DNA of 64,000 bases, taken from Actinopolymorpha pittospori. GTDB lineage: Bacteria > Actinomycetota > Actinomycetes > Propionibacteriales > Actinopolymorphaceae. Of the stretch, positions 16,396 through 24,557 are shown piece by piece; position 1 is the stretch's first letter; every line of letters begins with the position of its first letter. Position numbers and translations under genes: made by a program. The notes below the pieces were generated by a model. That model was not told the origin of the DNA, searched no databases, and worked only from the letters and a program-made list of their open reading frames with translations. The stretch lies in assembly GCF_014873875.1 (NCBI RefSeq), contig NZ_JADBEM010000001.1, positions 7,750,001 through 7,814,000 on the forward strand, in the 5' to 3' direction.

Positions 16396-16962
16396 CTACG
16401 TCGAGGCGGCCCGCTCCTTCCATTCGCGCGCGAGCATCGCGTAGACGACCTCGTCCGTCCAGACGCCCTTGACGCGCTCGTTCTCGACGAAGTGTGCCTC
16501 GCGGCGCATGCCGAGGCGCTCGAGCAACCGGGCCGAGGCGGCGTTGCGGCCGTCCAGTCGACCGATCATCCGGCGTAGGCCGAACGTCTCGAAACCGAGC
16601 CGCAGCATCCTTTCCGCCGCCTCGGTCGCGTAACCGCGGCCGCCCCACTTCGGGTTGAAGACGTAGCCGATCTCCCCGGTCCGGTGCTCGCGGCTGACCA
16701 GGATGAGGTTGACCTCGCCGACCACGAGGCCGGTCTCCCGGCACTCGACAGCGCACACGATGGCATGCCCGTCCTTGGTCAGGGCTGTCTCGTCCATCTT
16801 CCGCTCCAGCGACCTACGTGCCCCGTCGCGGTCGCGGACGTCCCACAGCAGGTAGCGAGTCACCTCCGGCTGGGACTGGAGCGCGTGCAGGGCGTCGAGG
16901 TCGTCGAGACGGTAGGGCCGCAGGGACAGCCGGGCGGTCTCCAGCGGATAGTCGGGGCGCAC
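16396..16962 (-). CDS. GNAT acetyltransferase (RimJ/RimL type)
   Basis: An 188-aa N-acetyltransferase of the ribosomal-protein-alanine acetyltransferase type, which uses acetyl-CoA. It starts with PLETARLSLRPYRLDDLDAL, and the acetyl-CoA-binding segment is IGYVFNPKWGGRGYATEAAE, followed by GRLDGRNAASARLLERLGMR. The frame is open to 17088 through repeat-derived sequence; the GTG at 16962 is preferred because the family motif begins about ten residues in and TACGAT ends six bases before it (leaderless start); an ATG at 16992 is the alternative. Substrate (ribosomal protein, amino sugar or antibiotic) unknown. Divergent from the kinase-lysS pair. Confidence 0.82.
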   Translation of the reverse strand: MRPDYPLETARLSLRPYRLDDLDALHALQSQPEVTRYLLWDVRDRDGARRSLERKMDETALTKDGHAIVCAVECRETGLVVGEVNLILVSREHRTGEIGYVFNPKWGGRGYATEAAERMLRLGFETFGLRRMIGRLDGRNAASARLLERLGMRREAHFVENERVKGVWTDEVVYAMLAREWKERAAST

Positions 16963-17012
16963 GTCAGGATCGTATGCCAACCCTCCCGACATCCCTGGAC
17001 ACCAGCACACCC

Positions 17013-17070
17013 GGCCACCCGGCCACCCGGCCACCCGGCCACCCGGTCGCCCGGTTCGCCCGGTCGCCCG
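17013..17070. repeat. 8-bp tandem repeat (GGCCACCC)
   Basis: Four perfect copies of GGCCACCC (17013-17044) are followed by three degenerate copies (GGTCGCCC, GGTTCGCCC, GGTCGCCC). The array sits between the divergent acetyltransferase and kinase genes, just upstream of the kinase promoter. Confidence 0.9.
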
Positions 17071-17081
17071 GACAAAACCTG

Positions 17082-17111
17082 GTGACACCCCCGGGGCGCC
17101 GTCGATAGCGT
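17082..17111 (+). promoter_or_regulatory. Promoter of the kinase-lysS pair
   Basis: GTGACA (17082-17087) and TAGCGT (17106-17111) with an 18-bp spacer fit a vegetative actinobacterial promoter; the ATG at 17121 is 9 bases further, so the leader would be at most a few bases. Confidence 0.5.
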
Positions 17112-17120
17112 CCCGGAGCT

Positions 17121-17744
17121 ATGAACCCTGTGGGCCGGCCCGGCGAGGAGTTCTGCATGGAGTGCGGTCCCGACACCGGCCTCCACAGCGGAACGAACGA
17201 CCGGGTCGCGTGCTGTCCGCGGTGTGGCTGGGAACGTCCTCTCGCCCGCCGTCCCGTCTTCGTCCTCACCGGCGCGAGCGGGGCGGGCAAGACCACGATC
17301 GCCGAGTCGCTCGCGGGGCGCCTCGAGGGCTGTGCGGTGTTCGACGTCGACCTCACCCTGCACGTGGCCGCGCTGGGCTGGGACGTGTGGCGCAACACCT
17401 GGTTGCAGCTCGCGCACGCCGTCGGCATGAACGGTCAGGCGACGTTGTTGTGCGGATCGGTGACCGCGGCACAGTTGGCCGGGCTGCCCGCTCGGATGCT
17501 GGTGGGCCCGGTCCACGAGGCCGTCCTCGACTGTCCCGACCACGAACTCGTCCGGCGGCTGTCCGCGCGGCCGACGTGGCGCGGCTCCACGACGGAGTGG
17601 ATCGCCGAGCAGGTGCGCTGGGCCGCCGTGCTCCGCGCCGAGGCGGCGCACGGGTTCGACACCCACGGAATGGGACCGGATGCCGTGGCCGCCGGCGTCG
17701 CCGCCTGGGTGAACAGCGAACTCGCCACGGAGGCGGCCGCATGA
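17121..17744 (+). CDS. Zinc-ribbon P-loop kinase-like protein, coupled to lysS
   Basis: A 207-aa protein with an N-terminal four-Cys zinc ribbon (CxxC at 12-15 and 32-35) and a P-loop NTPase domain of the small-molecule kinase type: Walker A VLTGASGAGKTT (about 48-59) and VFDVDLTLHV downstream, with an Arg-containing lid (RRLSARPTWRG). The substrate is unknown; relatives are annotated as nucleoside kinases or AAA ATPases. The stop overlaps the lysS ATG (ATGA), so the two proteins are made together. This suggests, but does not show, a link to lysine-tRNA charging. Promoter TGACAC/TAGCGT lies just upstream. Confidence 0.72.
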   Translation: MNPVGRPGEEFCMECGPDTGLHSGTNDRVACCPRCGWERPLARRPVFVLTGASGAGKTTIAESLAGRLEGCAVFDVDLTLHVAALGWDVWRNTWLQLAHAVGMNGQATLLCGSVTAAQLAGLPARMLVGPVHEAVLDCPDHELVRRLSARPTWRGSTTEWIAEQVRWAAVLRAEAAHGFDTHGMGPDAVAAGVAAWVNSELATEAAA

Positions 17745-19417
17745 CCAGTCCCGAGACCGTCGACTGGGTGGGCCGCACCGCCGACGAGGTGATCGTCGAG
17801 GCCGACCGGCGCGCGCCGGGCCGGCCGATCGTCTGCGCGTCCGGGATCAGTCCTTCCGGACCGGTCCACCTCGGCAACCTGCGCGAGATCATGGTGCCGC
17901 ACCTGGTCGCCGACGAGATCCGGCGGCGCGGCCGGGAGTGCGTCCACCTGCTGTCCTTCGACGACTACGACCGGCTGCGCCGGGTGCCGGCCGGCCTTCC
18001 GACGGCCTTCGCCGAGCACGTCGGCCGCCCGCTGTCCGCCGTACCCGACCCGTCCGGTGCGTACCCGAGTTGGGCCGAGCGGTTCAAGGCACCGCTACGG
18101 GCCGCCCTCGACGCGCTCGGTGTGGACGTACGCGAGGTCAGCCAGACCCAGATGTACACCTCCGGCGCGTACGCCGACCGGATCCTCGCGGCCCTGGACG
18201 CCCGGGCCCGCATCGACGCCATCCTCGCCCGCTACCGCACCCGTGAGCAGGCACCCGACCCGGACGCGCCGCTCACGACCGACCCGATCGCCGATCCGGC
18301 CGGACGCCTCTACTACCCCTACAAGCCCTACTGCGAGCGTTGCGGCCGCGACACCACCCAGGTCACGTCGTACGACGGACCGGCGGCCGAGGTCGACTAC
18401 GCGTGCGCCGCCTGCGACCACCGCGGCCGCGTCCACCTGCGGGAGAGCAACAGCGGCAAGCTGGTCTGGAAGGTCGACTGGCCGATGCGGTGGGCCTACG
18501 AGGGCGTGACGTTCGAGCCGGCCGGGGCCGACCACTCCTCCCCCGGCTCGTCGTTCACCGTCGGCTCGGAGGTCGTGCGGGACGTCTTCCACGCGCAGCC
18601 TCCGGTCTACCTCGCGTACTCCTTCGTCGGGATCCGCGGCATGGCCAAGATGTCCAGCTCCGCGGGAGGCGTGCCGACCCCGGGCGACGGCCTGCGCATC
18701 CTCGAACCCGCCGTACTCCGCTGGCTCTACACCCGCCGGCTGCCCAGCCAGGCGTTCACCATCGACTTCGGCGCCGAGGTGGGCCGGCTCTACGACGAGT
18801 GGGACCGCCTGCACACGCGGGTACTCGAAGGCGAGGCCGAGCCGTGGGAGCAGATGGTGCTCGAACGCTCCACGACGACGAGGCGCGGCAAGCTGCCCGA
18901 GCCGCGGCGGCGGGTCTCGTTCCGGGTGCTCGCGTCGCTCCTCGACGTGACCGCCGGGGACGTCGGTCAGGTGCGGCGGATTCTCGGCACCCTCGACTCC
19001 GCCAGTGAGGGCGTGACCGTCGAGGACGTCGAGCCGCGCCTGTCCCTCGCGCGTACCTGGGTCGAGGAGCAGCTGCCGGCTCAGGAGCGGACCCAGGTAC
19101 GGGTGGAGCCCGACGTCGAGCTGATCGCCGGTCTGTCCGACCTCGAACGCGCGTCCCTGCGGATGCTGGCGGACCGGCTGGACGCCGACTGGACGATGGA
19201 GGGCCTGACCCACCTCCTCTACGGCGTTCCCAAGCAGATACTCGGCCTGGCCGACGACGCGCCGCCGACACCGGAGCTGAAGCGGGCGCAGCGGGAGTTC
19301 TTCCGGCTGCTCTACCGCCTGCTGGTCGGCGCCGAACGCGGACCGAGACTGCCGACCCTGGTGCTGGCGCTCGGCCCGGACCGTGTTCGGCACCTGCTCG
19401 GCGATCCGCGGCCCTGA
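17741..19417 (+). CDS. lysS: Lysyl-tRNA synthetase, class I
   Basis: A 558-aa class I (archaeal-type) lysine--tRNA ligase that charges tRNA-Lys. The HIGH-equivalent is SGISPSGPVHLGN (about 35-47); a four-Cys zinc finger follows (YCERCG and CAACDH, about 197-225); the KMSKS-equivalent is MAKMSSSAGG (about 300). The C-terminal anticodon-binding region is alpha-helical. The frame is open about 190 codons upstream over the kinase gene, but the ATG at 17741 overlaps that gene's stop by 4 bp and begins at the family N-terminus. Many actinomycetes have this enzyme as well as, or instead of, the class II form; which applies here cannot be judged. Confidence 0.93.
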   Translation: MTSPETVDWVGRTADEVIVEADRRAPGRPIVCASGISPSGPVHLGNLREIMVPHLVADEIRRRGRECVHLLSFDDYDRLRRVPAGLPTAFAEHVGRPLSAVPDPSGAYPSWAERFKAPLRAALDALGVDVREVSQTQMYTSGAYADRILAALDARARIDAILARYRTREQAPDPDAPLTTDPIADPAGRLYYPYKPYCERCGRDTTQVTSYDGPAAEVDYACAACDHRGRVHLRESNSGKLVWKVDWPMRWAYEGVTFEPAGADHSSPGSSFTVGSEVVRDVFHAQPPVYLAYSFVGIRGMAKMSSSAGGVPTPGDGLRILEPAVLRWLYTRRLPSQAFTIDFGAEVGRLYDEWDRLHTRVLEGEAEPWEQMVLERSTTTRRGKLPEPRRRVSFRVLASLLDVTAGDVGQVRRILGTLDSASEGVTVEDVEPRLSLARTWVEEQLPAQERTQVRVEPDVELIAGLSDLERASLRMLADRLDADWTMEGLTHLLYGVPKQILGLADDAPPTPELKRAQREFFRLLYRLLVGAERGPRLPTLVLALGPDRVRHLLGDPRP

Positions 19418-19806
19418 CCGGCCCCATCGACCGACGAGGCTCGGCCGAGACGGTCCAACACCTGCGCCCTGACCTGCTGGGCGATCTCGGCGTAGCCAGG
19501 GGCGAGTTCGGCGTCGATGGCCCGCGACTCCGCGGCGCCGAGCACCACCCGGGCGCTCACGTGCCGTGGGCGCTCCGCGACCAGCTTCCACCGCAGATGC
19601 GTCGGCGGGTGCGTCTCGTCGATCCGCAGCTGGCGGTCTTCGGCCCGCCGGAGGTCGACCCGCTCCTGCGGGTCGAGGATGTTCCACAACGGCACACCGA
19701 GGGTGAGGACCGGGCGCCGGCGCAGACCGACGCGTCGCGCGCTCGCGTTGAACGCACCGTCCAGGACGATCCGGTCCAGCCGCGGGCCGCGCAGCTCGAC
19801 CGTCAC
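19312..19806 (-). pseudogene. Deletion remnant of an M48-type metalloprotease gene
   Basis: The 164-codon frame joins two separate parts of an M48 (HtpX-like) peptidase. DGAFNASARRVGLRRRPVL and GVPLWNILDPQERVDL resemble the stretch just before the HExxH zinc motif; the next codons read RRAEDRQLRIDETHPPTHLR followed by a C-terminal stretch with AIDAELAPGYAEIA, as found near the end of such proteins. The HExxH helix, the Glu ligand and the intervening membrane-associated part are missing, as are the N-terminal helices. The last 40 codons run antisense into lysS and resemble nothing, so similarity stops near 19430. Cannot be an active protease. Could still be expressed as a small protein. Confidence 0.65.
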
Positions 19807-19934
19807 CGGTCGGGAACGCTTTCCGCTTCCTTCACGCGCGCGTCATCTGACCAATCCTGGCAAGTCGCTGGGCCTTGACGGGCAGGGTTCGTACCGTGGA
19901 CTGGCGGGTTATCGAACGCTGCCAGGGAGGCACC

Positions 19935-20765
19935 GTGACCACCGTTGTAGACGTACCCCAGGTTCTGAGTGACGCAGAGATCACGCAGTTCTGGGAGCAG
20001 GGCTATGTCCTGGTGAAGGGGGCGATCTCCAAGGAGGAGGCCGCCTACTACCGGGACCACATTCTCGATCTCATCCCGCGCAGCCTCGAGATTCCTGAGC
20101 ACTGGCACGCCTCCTCCGGGCGGATCAAGCCGATGCGGCCCGAGGGCGACCACACGTTCGACACGCCCGAGCTGCTGCCGCTGTGGGCGAACGAGAAGCT
20201 TTACCACGTCGCTGCCCAACTGCTGCAGTCCACCCGGTTGCGCGCCATGGACGGCTCGCTCGGGATCACCCTGCGCAACGACAGCGACCGAGACCGCGCG
20301 CTCAGCCAGACGCTGCACATCGACGCGTCGGTGCCGAGGGACGTCGACAACTTCCTCTTCACGCCGGAGGAGCTGCAGGTCGGCGGCTGCTACTACTTCA
20401 CCGACGTTCTACCCGACGGTGGCGGCATCCACGTGGTCCCCGGCGGGCACAAGATCGTCGAGGAGGAGTCCCGCGCCCACCCACAGGGCCGGCACCTGCA
20501 CCAGGACTGGAAGCGCATCACCCACCTGGAGAGCGTCGAGGTCACCGGTGAGGCCGGCGACTTCGCGCTGCTGCACCACCTGATGCCGCACGGGGCGTCC
20601 CACAACCGGCGGCCGATCCCGCGGGTGGCGCAGTTCCTGCGCTGGGTCCGCGAGGACCAGTCGCACGGTGCGGGCAAGGCGCCGGCGCCCGGGCGTTACG
20701 GCAAGCGCCAGCTCGACGCGGCCGGTCCGCTCGGCCGCAAGCTGCTCGGCGTCGACCCCTGGTAG
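19935..20765 (+). CDS. Phytanoyl-CoA dioxygenase (PhyH) family oxygenase
   Basis: A 276-aa non-haem Fe(II)/2-oxoglutarate-dependent dioxygenase. The iron ligands are visible as HxD in TLHIDASVPRD and the distal His in LLHHLMPHGASHNRRP, with the 2-oxoglutarate Arg in the last motif. Predicted to hydroxylate a small molecule; the family spans lipid, natural-product and halogenase chemistry, so the substrate is open. The GTG at 19935 is preceded by AGGGAGG four bases upstream; the frame is open 20 codons earlier without a ribosome site. The mannonate-dehydratase family gene follows after a strong hairpin. Confidence 0.87.
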   Translation: MTTVVDVPQVLSDAEITQFWEQGYVLVKGAISKEEAAYYRDHILDLIPRSLEIPEHWHASSGRIKPMRPEGDHTFDTPELLPLWANEKLYHVAAQLLQSTRLRAMDGSLGITLRNDSDRDRALSQTLHIDASVPRDVDNFLFTPEELQVGGCYYFTDVLPDGGGIHVVPGGHKIVEEESRAHPQGRHLHQDWKRITHLESVEVTGEAGDFALLHHLMPHGASHNRRPIPRVAQFLRWVREDQSHGAGKAPAPGRYGKRQLDAAGPLGRKLLGVDPW

Positions 20766-20794
20766 GTCGACTTCGCGCCGCGCGACACCACGAC

Positions 20795-20828
20795 GGGCCT
20801 GGTGCCGGCTCCTGCCGGCACCAGGCCC
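20795..20828 (+). terminator. 15-bp perfect hairpin
   Basis: GGGCCTGGTGCCGGC and GCCGGCACCAGGCCC pair perfectly around TCCT, followed by only two T. It lies 29 bp after the PhyH stop and 58 bp before the mannonate dehydratase start, so it should reduce read-through into that gene or act as an attenuator. Confidence 0.8.
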
Positions 20829-20885
20829 TTGTGCCCGTTCACCACATCGCCGTCCCTCGCACCCGCGTGAGAAGGGTTCGTGTAC

Positions 20886-22091
20886 GTGAAGATCTCCCGT
20901 GCCTCCGTGATCGTGACCTCCCCCGGCCGCAACTTCGTCACCCTCAAGATCGAGACCGACGAGGGCATCCACGGCATCGGCGACGCCACCCTCAACGGCC
21001 GTGAACTCGCCGTCGCCGCCTACCTCGCCGAGCACGTCGTCCCGATGCTCGAGGGGCGCGACCCGGCCGACATCGAGGACACCTGGCAGCTGCTCTACAA
21101 GGGTGCCTACTGGCGGCGCGGTCCGGTGACGATGGCGGCCATCGCGGCCGTGGACATGGCCCTGTGGGACATCAAGGGCAAGGCGCTGGACACCCCCGTC
21201 TACAACCTGCTCGGCGGACGGTCCCGCACAGGAGTGCTCTGCTACGGCCACGCCTCCGGGCGCACCATCCCGGATGCCATCGAGAAGGTGCAGAGCCTGC
21301 AGGAGAAGGGGTACCGCGCGATCCGGGTCCAGTGTGTCGTCCCCGGCATCGACAACATGTATGGCACCCCGCGCGGTGAGACGGCCGGCCAGCGGCCCGA
21401 CCTGCCCTTCGTGGAGGACGGCTGGGCCACCGAGAAGTACCTCCGCTTCGCTCCCCAGCTGTTCGCCGAGGTCCGCGACGCCATCGGCTACGACGTCCAC
21501 CTGCTGCACGACGCGCACCACCGGCTGACCCCGATCGAGGCCGGCTGGCTCGGCAAGCGTCTCGAGGACTTCCAGCTGTTCTGGCTGGAGGACGCCGTAC
21601 CCGCCGAACTCCAGGAGAGCTTCCGGCTGATCCGCCAGCACACCACGACACCGCTCGCCGTGGGTGAGGTCTTCAACTCCCTCATGGACTGCCACCAGCT
21701 GATCCGCGAGCAGCTCATCGACTACGTCCGGGCGACCGTCGTCCACGCCGGTGGCATCACGCACCTGCGCAAGCTCGCCAACTTCGCCGAGCCCTACCAC
21801 GTGCGCACCGGCTGCCACGGCGCGGGCGACCTGTCCCCGGTGTCGATGGCGGCGGCGCTGCACTTCGGCATCTCGACCCACAACGCGGCGATCCAGGAGT
21901 ACGGACACCACAGCGAGGAGACCCACGCGGTCTTCCCACACGCCTGGTCCTTCTCCGACGGCTACCTGCACCCCGGTGAGGCGCCGGGGCTCGGGGTCGA
22001 CATCGACGAGGAGCTCGCGAGCCGCTACGAGTACAGCCGCAGCTACCTGCCGGTCAGCCGCAAGGTGGACGGCACGGTCGGCAGCTGGTGA
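20886..22091 (+). CDS. D-mannonate dehydratase family protein (enolase superfamily)
   Basis: A 401-aa enolase-superfamily enzyme of the ManD/RspA family; characterised members dehydrate D-mannonate (or D-gluconate) to 2-keto-3-deoxygluconate. The N-terminal capping domain begins ISRASVIVTSPGRNFVTLKI. Mg2+ ligands are the Asp of LLHDAHH, the Glu of WLEDAVP and the Glu of VGEVFNS; the His in DAHH and the Tyr in DNMYG are the family's catalytic pair, and RVQ supplies the conserved Arg. The GTG at 20886 has AGAAGGG nine bases upstream; a GTG two codons earlier is possible. No other hexuronate pathway gene adjoins. Confidence 0.88.
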   Translation: MKISRASVIVTSPGRNFVTLKIETDEGIHGIGDATLNGRELAVAAYLAEHVVPMLEGRDPADIEDTWQLLYKGAYWRRGPVTMAAIAAVDMALWDIKGKALDTPVYNLLGGRSRTGVLCYGHASGRTIPDAIEKVQSLQEKGYRAIRVQCVVPGIDNMYGTPRGETAGQRPDLPFVEDGWATEKYLRFAPQLFAEVRDAIGYDVHLLHDAHHRLTPIEAGWLGKRLEDFQLFWLEDAVPAELQESFRLIRQHTTTPLAVGEVFNSLMDCHQLIREQLIDYVRATVVHAGGITHLRKLANFAEPYHVRTGCHGAGDLSPVSMAAALHFGISTHNAAIQEYGHHSEETHAVFPHAWSFSDGYLHPGEAPGLGVDIDEELASRYEYSRSYLPVSRKVDGTVGSW

Positions 22092-22112
22092 GCCGCTCGC
22101 GCGCATGACGGT

Positions 22113-22150
22113 GGCCGTGTCGTGACCGTGACCGCGATCACGACACGGCC
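22113..22150. terminator. Bidirectional hairpin between convergent genes
   Basis: GGCCGTGTCGTGA (22113-22125) pairs with TCACGACACGGCC (22138-22150) over 13 bp around a 12-base loop. The right arm includes the stop codon of the leftward nucleotidyltransferase gene. Confidence 0.7.
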
Positions 22151-22953
22151 CTCGCGAGCAGGCGGGTCGGTACGTCGAAACCCCAGGCCGCGGCGAGCTC
22201 TCGCCACAGCTGTCCGCCCAGGTCCCACGCCGCCCGGTAGGCGGCCGTCAGCGCGGTCGGCTCGGACGGCACGCCGAGCGCACCGATCGCGGCGACCAGC
22301 TCAGCGGACAGGTCCGCCTCCGCGCACCGGGACGGCGTGAGCCAGCGTTCCGTCGCCCCCTCCCGCAGCCGGGCCATCCACAACAGGTACCGGCGTACGT
22401 GCGACAACGCGTCCTGCGCGCGTTCGTACTCACCGCGGCGGAGCACGTTGTGCCCGAGCACCCACCAGTTCGCGAACCGACCGCAGACCTCCGCCACCTC
22501 GGCGGCCGAGGTCGGCACCGGAGCGCGTTCTGGCAGCGCCGCGAGCGCCGGGACGAGCGTTCCGTCGTGGTCGAGCAGCACCATCCGCTCGAGCGGGGCG
22601 CCTCGGCTCGGCCACCCGCGTACGACGTCGACGTCGGAGGCGGGCCAGAAGTGCAGTTCGAGACGCACCAGGTCGTCATACACCGCGACCCAGGCGCCGA
22701 ACTCGTTGTGGACCAGAAGGTCCGGCTCCGCCACCGCCGCGATCCAGGCGCGCGGGTCCAGTCCCGGTAGCGTGGCGTCGTCGACGAACGCCCAGTACTC
22801 CACGTCGGACCAGGCATCCCCCGCCCCCGCGGGCCGCGATCCGTACGTCAGCGCCGCCCGGATCCTCGGATCGGCGTCGAACGCCGAACGGAACGCACGG
22901 TCCAACCGGTCCTGGACGAGGTAGCCGTCGGCCGGGTCCTGGGGTGAGCTCAT
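22138..22953 (-). CDS. Lincosamide nucleotidyltransferase Lnu(B)/LinB-like
   Basis: A 271-aa nucleotidyltransferase resembling Lnu(B)/LinB (267 aa), which adenylylates lincomycin and clindamycin. The polymerase-beta motif is LTYGSRPAGAGDAWSDVEYW (GS-x-D-x-E). Collinear Lnu(B)-like blocks follow: VHNEFGAWVAVYDDLVRLELHF, then FANWWVLGHNVLRRGEYERA in the all-alpha C-terminal half. The frame runs 8 codons further upstream; the ATG at 22953 is preferred. Drug activity is not shown, and such chromosomal homologues often have other small-molecule substrates. It lies 33 bp downstream of the Tat-exported protein gene on the same strand. Confidence 0.8.
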   Translation of the reverse strand: MSSPQDPADGYLVQDRLDRAFRSAFDADPRIRAALTYGSRPAGAGDAWSDVEYWAFVDDATLPGLDPRAWIAAVAEPDLLVHNEFGAWVAVYDDLVRLELHFWPASDVDVVRGWPSRGAPLERMVLLDHDGTLVPALAALPERAPVPTSAAEVAEVCGRFANWWVLGHNVLRRGEYERAQDALSHVRRYLLWMARLREGATERWLTPSRCAEADLSAELVAAIGALGVPSEPTALTAAYRAAWDLGGQLWRELAAAWGFDVPTRLLARAVS

Positions 22954-22986
22954 GGACCAAGTGTCGGCCCTCGGCACGACGCGACC

Positions 22987-24411
22987 TCAGCCCCGGGTCA
23001 GCCTCACCACGACGAAACCGCCGGCCGCCAGCCGGATCCGGCTGGGGTTGGAGACGGTGCGGGGCGGACGCCTCCCGGGCAGTTCCGTCAGCTCGATCCG
23101 GGTCACGTCGGCGCCGAACGTCAGGGTGGCGTGGGCGGGGGCGTCGTGGCTGTAGTTGGTGACGATCAGCGTGCGGGTCGCGGCGTCGGGCTCCGCCGCG
23201 AACTGGCCGATCACCACCGGCGCTCCGGTCGCCGCCTGGACCCAGGTGTCCGGCACGAACGCCGGCAGGCCGGCCGGTGGGCTCGGCACCGCGGTGACGC
23301 CGACGGACTGGCTGGTCAGGGGCAGGATCTGGGTGCCCGCCGCCTGCAGGGCGCGGTTGACGTCCTTCGCGGCGTACCACAGCGACGTCCGCTCGCCCTC
23401 GACCGTGACGAGCGCCGGCTCGAACGCCTCGCCTCGGGCCGGGTCGGGCGTCCAGTAGGTGAAGTACTGGATTCCCTTGTAGCCGTAGGCGAGACAGATC
23501 CCGACCTGCCAGCGCAACTCCGCCGCCGTCGGCATCCGGTGGCCGGCGTACTTGATGCTCTGGATGAAGACCCAGTACGGAATGCCGGCCTCCAGTCCTA
23601 CCGTGCGGACGTCCTGGAGGTTGTCGAACCAGTTCGGGTCGTCGCCGCCCAGCAGCAGGGGGTAGCGGTCGAAGGACACCATGGACGGCGCGACGACGCG
23701 GACGAACTCCCGTGCGTAGGTGATGTCGTTGGACGGCAACAGGTTGACGTAGGGCAGTGCCTCCGGGGCAAGCTCCCGCATCGCCGCGACGTACTTCGCG
23801 AGCGTCGCGAACTTCGGGCTGCTCGGCTCGTCGAACAGGTTGATCCCGGCGAAGGCGGGGCCCGGGTAGCGCGGCAGTGCCCGGCGTACCCCCTCGCGCG
23901 CTTCGGCGTCGCTCAGCATGAACGGCGCGTCGGGTGCGCCGCCCGCGTCGAAGGTGTGGGTGAGGACGCTGAGTTCGGAGTCCACCGGGATGAAGTCGAG
24001 CCCGGCCCGCTCCGCCGCCGCCAGCGCCCACTGGCTGATGGGGACGTCGTTCAGGTAGTTGCCGCCGAGCACGAAGGTGAAGCCGGCCTCGGCGATCTCG
24101 CGGTAGCGGGCGTCGTTGGTGGCGAAGGGATGCGGCGGCCACCACATGCCGATCGGGTAGCGGTCCCCGGACAGGATCCGTGGCGTCACCGTCGACGCCC
24201 GGTCGGCACCGCTCGCGCCTCCAGACGTCCGCGGCATCGCCGCGCCCCCCTCGGACCTCGGCTGGGTGGCGGCCTGTGCGGTGCTCTCGCCGAGGGCGCC
24301 GAGGGCCATGCCAGCGCCGGCCAGGGTCATCAGGCCGCGCCGGGTCAGGCTGGAGTGGCCGAGTGACTCGCCGACGTCGTGGGTGGGCACACCGGGTGGA
24401 CGAGGTTCCAT
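22987..24411 (-). CDS. Tat-exported glycoside hydrolase-like protein
   Basis: A 474-aa secreted protein. The N-terminus has a twin-arginine signal (SLTRRGLMTLAGAGMALGAL, ending near AQAA). The mature part looks like a TIM-barrel carbohydrate-active enzyme: candidate acidic residues occur in GINLFDEPSSPK and SFDRYPLL, with aromatic-rich strands (IGMWWPPHPF, GIQYFTYWTPD), followed by a C-terminal beta-sandwich-like segment (TLIVTNYSHDAPAHATLTFG). I do not recognise a numbered GH family; a GH42- or DUF4434-like fold is possible. AGGAGG precedes the ATG by five bases. Confidence 0.75.
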   Translation of the reverse strand: MEPRPPGVPTHDVGESLGHSSLTRRGLMTLAGAGMALGALGESTAQAATQPRSEGGAAMPRTSGGASGADRASTVTPRILSGDRYPIGMWWPPHPFATNDARYREIAEAGFTFVLGGNYLNDVPISQWALAAAERAGLDFIPVDSELSVLTHTFDAGGAPDAPFMLSDAEAREGVRRALPRYPGPAFAGINLFDEPSSPKFATLAKYVAAMRELAPEALPYVNLLPSNDITYAREFVRVVAPSMVSFDRYPLLLGGDDPNWFDNLQDVRTVGLEAGIPYWVFIQSIKYAGHRMPTAAELRWQVGICLAYGYKGIQYFTYWTPDPARGEAFEPALVTVEGERTSLWYAAKDVNRALQAAGTQILPLTSQSVGVTAVPSPPAGLPAFVPDTWVQAATGAPVVIGQFAAEPDAATRTLIVTNYSHDAPAHATLTFGADVTRIELTELPGRRPPRTVSNPSRIRLAAGGFVVVRLTRG

Positions 24412-24557
24412 GACGACCTCCTGGCAGCAGGGAAGTTTCCAAACCGCTCGGCGTCCGTGCCGCCTTGAAAACTAGTACCCCGTCCCTACCCGTTCCCGGA
24501 TGTGACCTACACCGGCCCGATCCGGGCCGGCAGCGGAGGGCCCGGCGACCGCACCAC

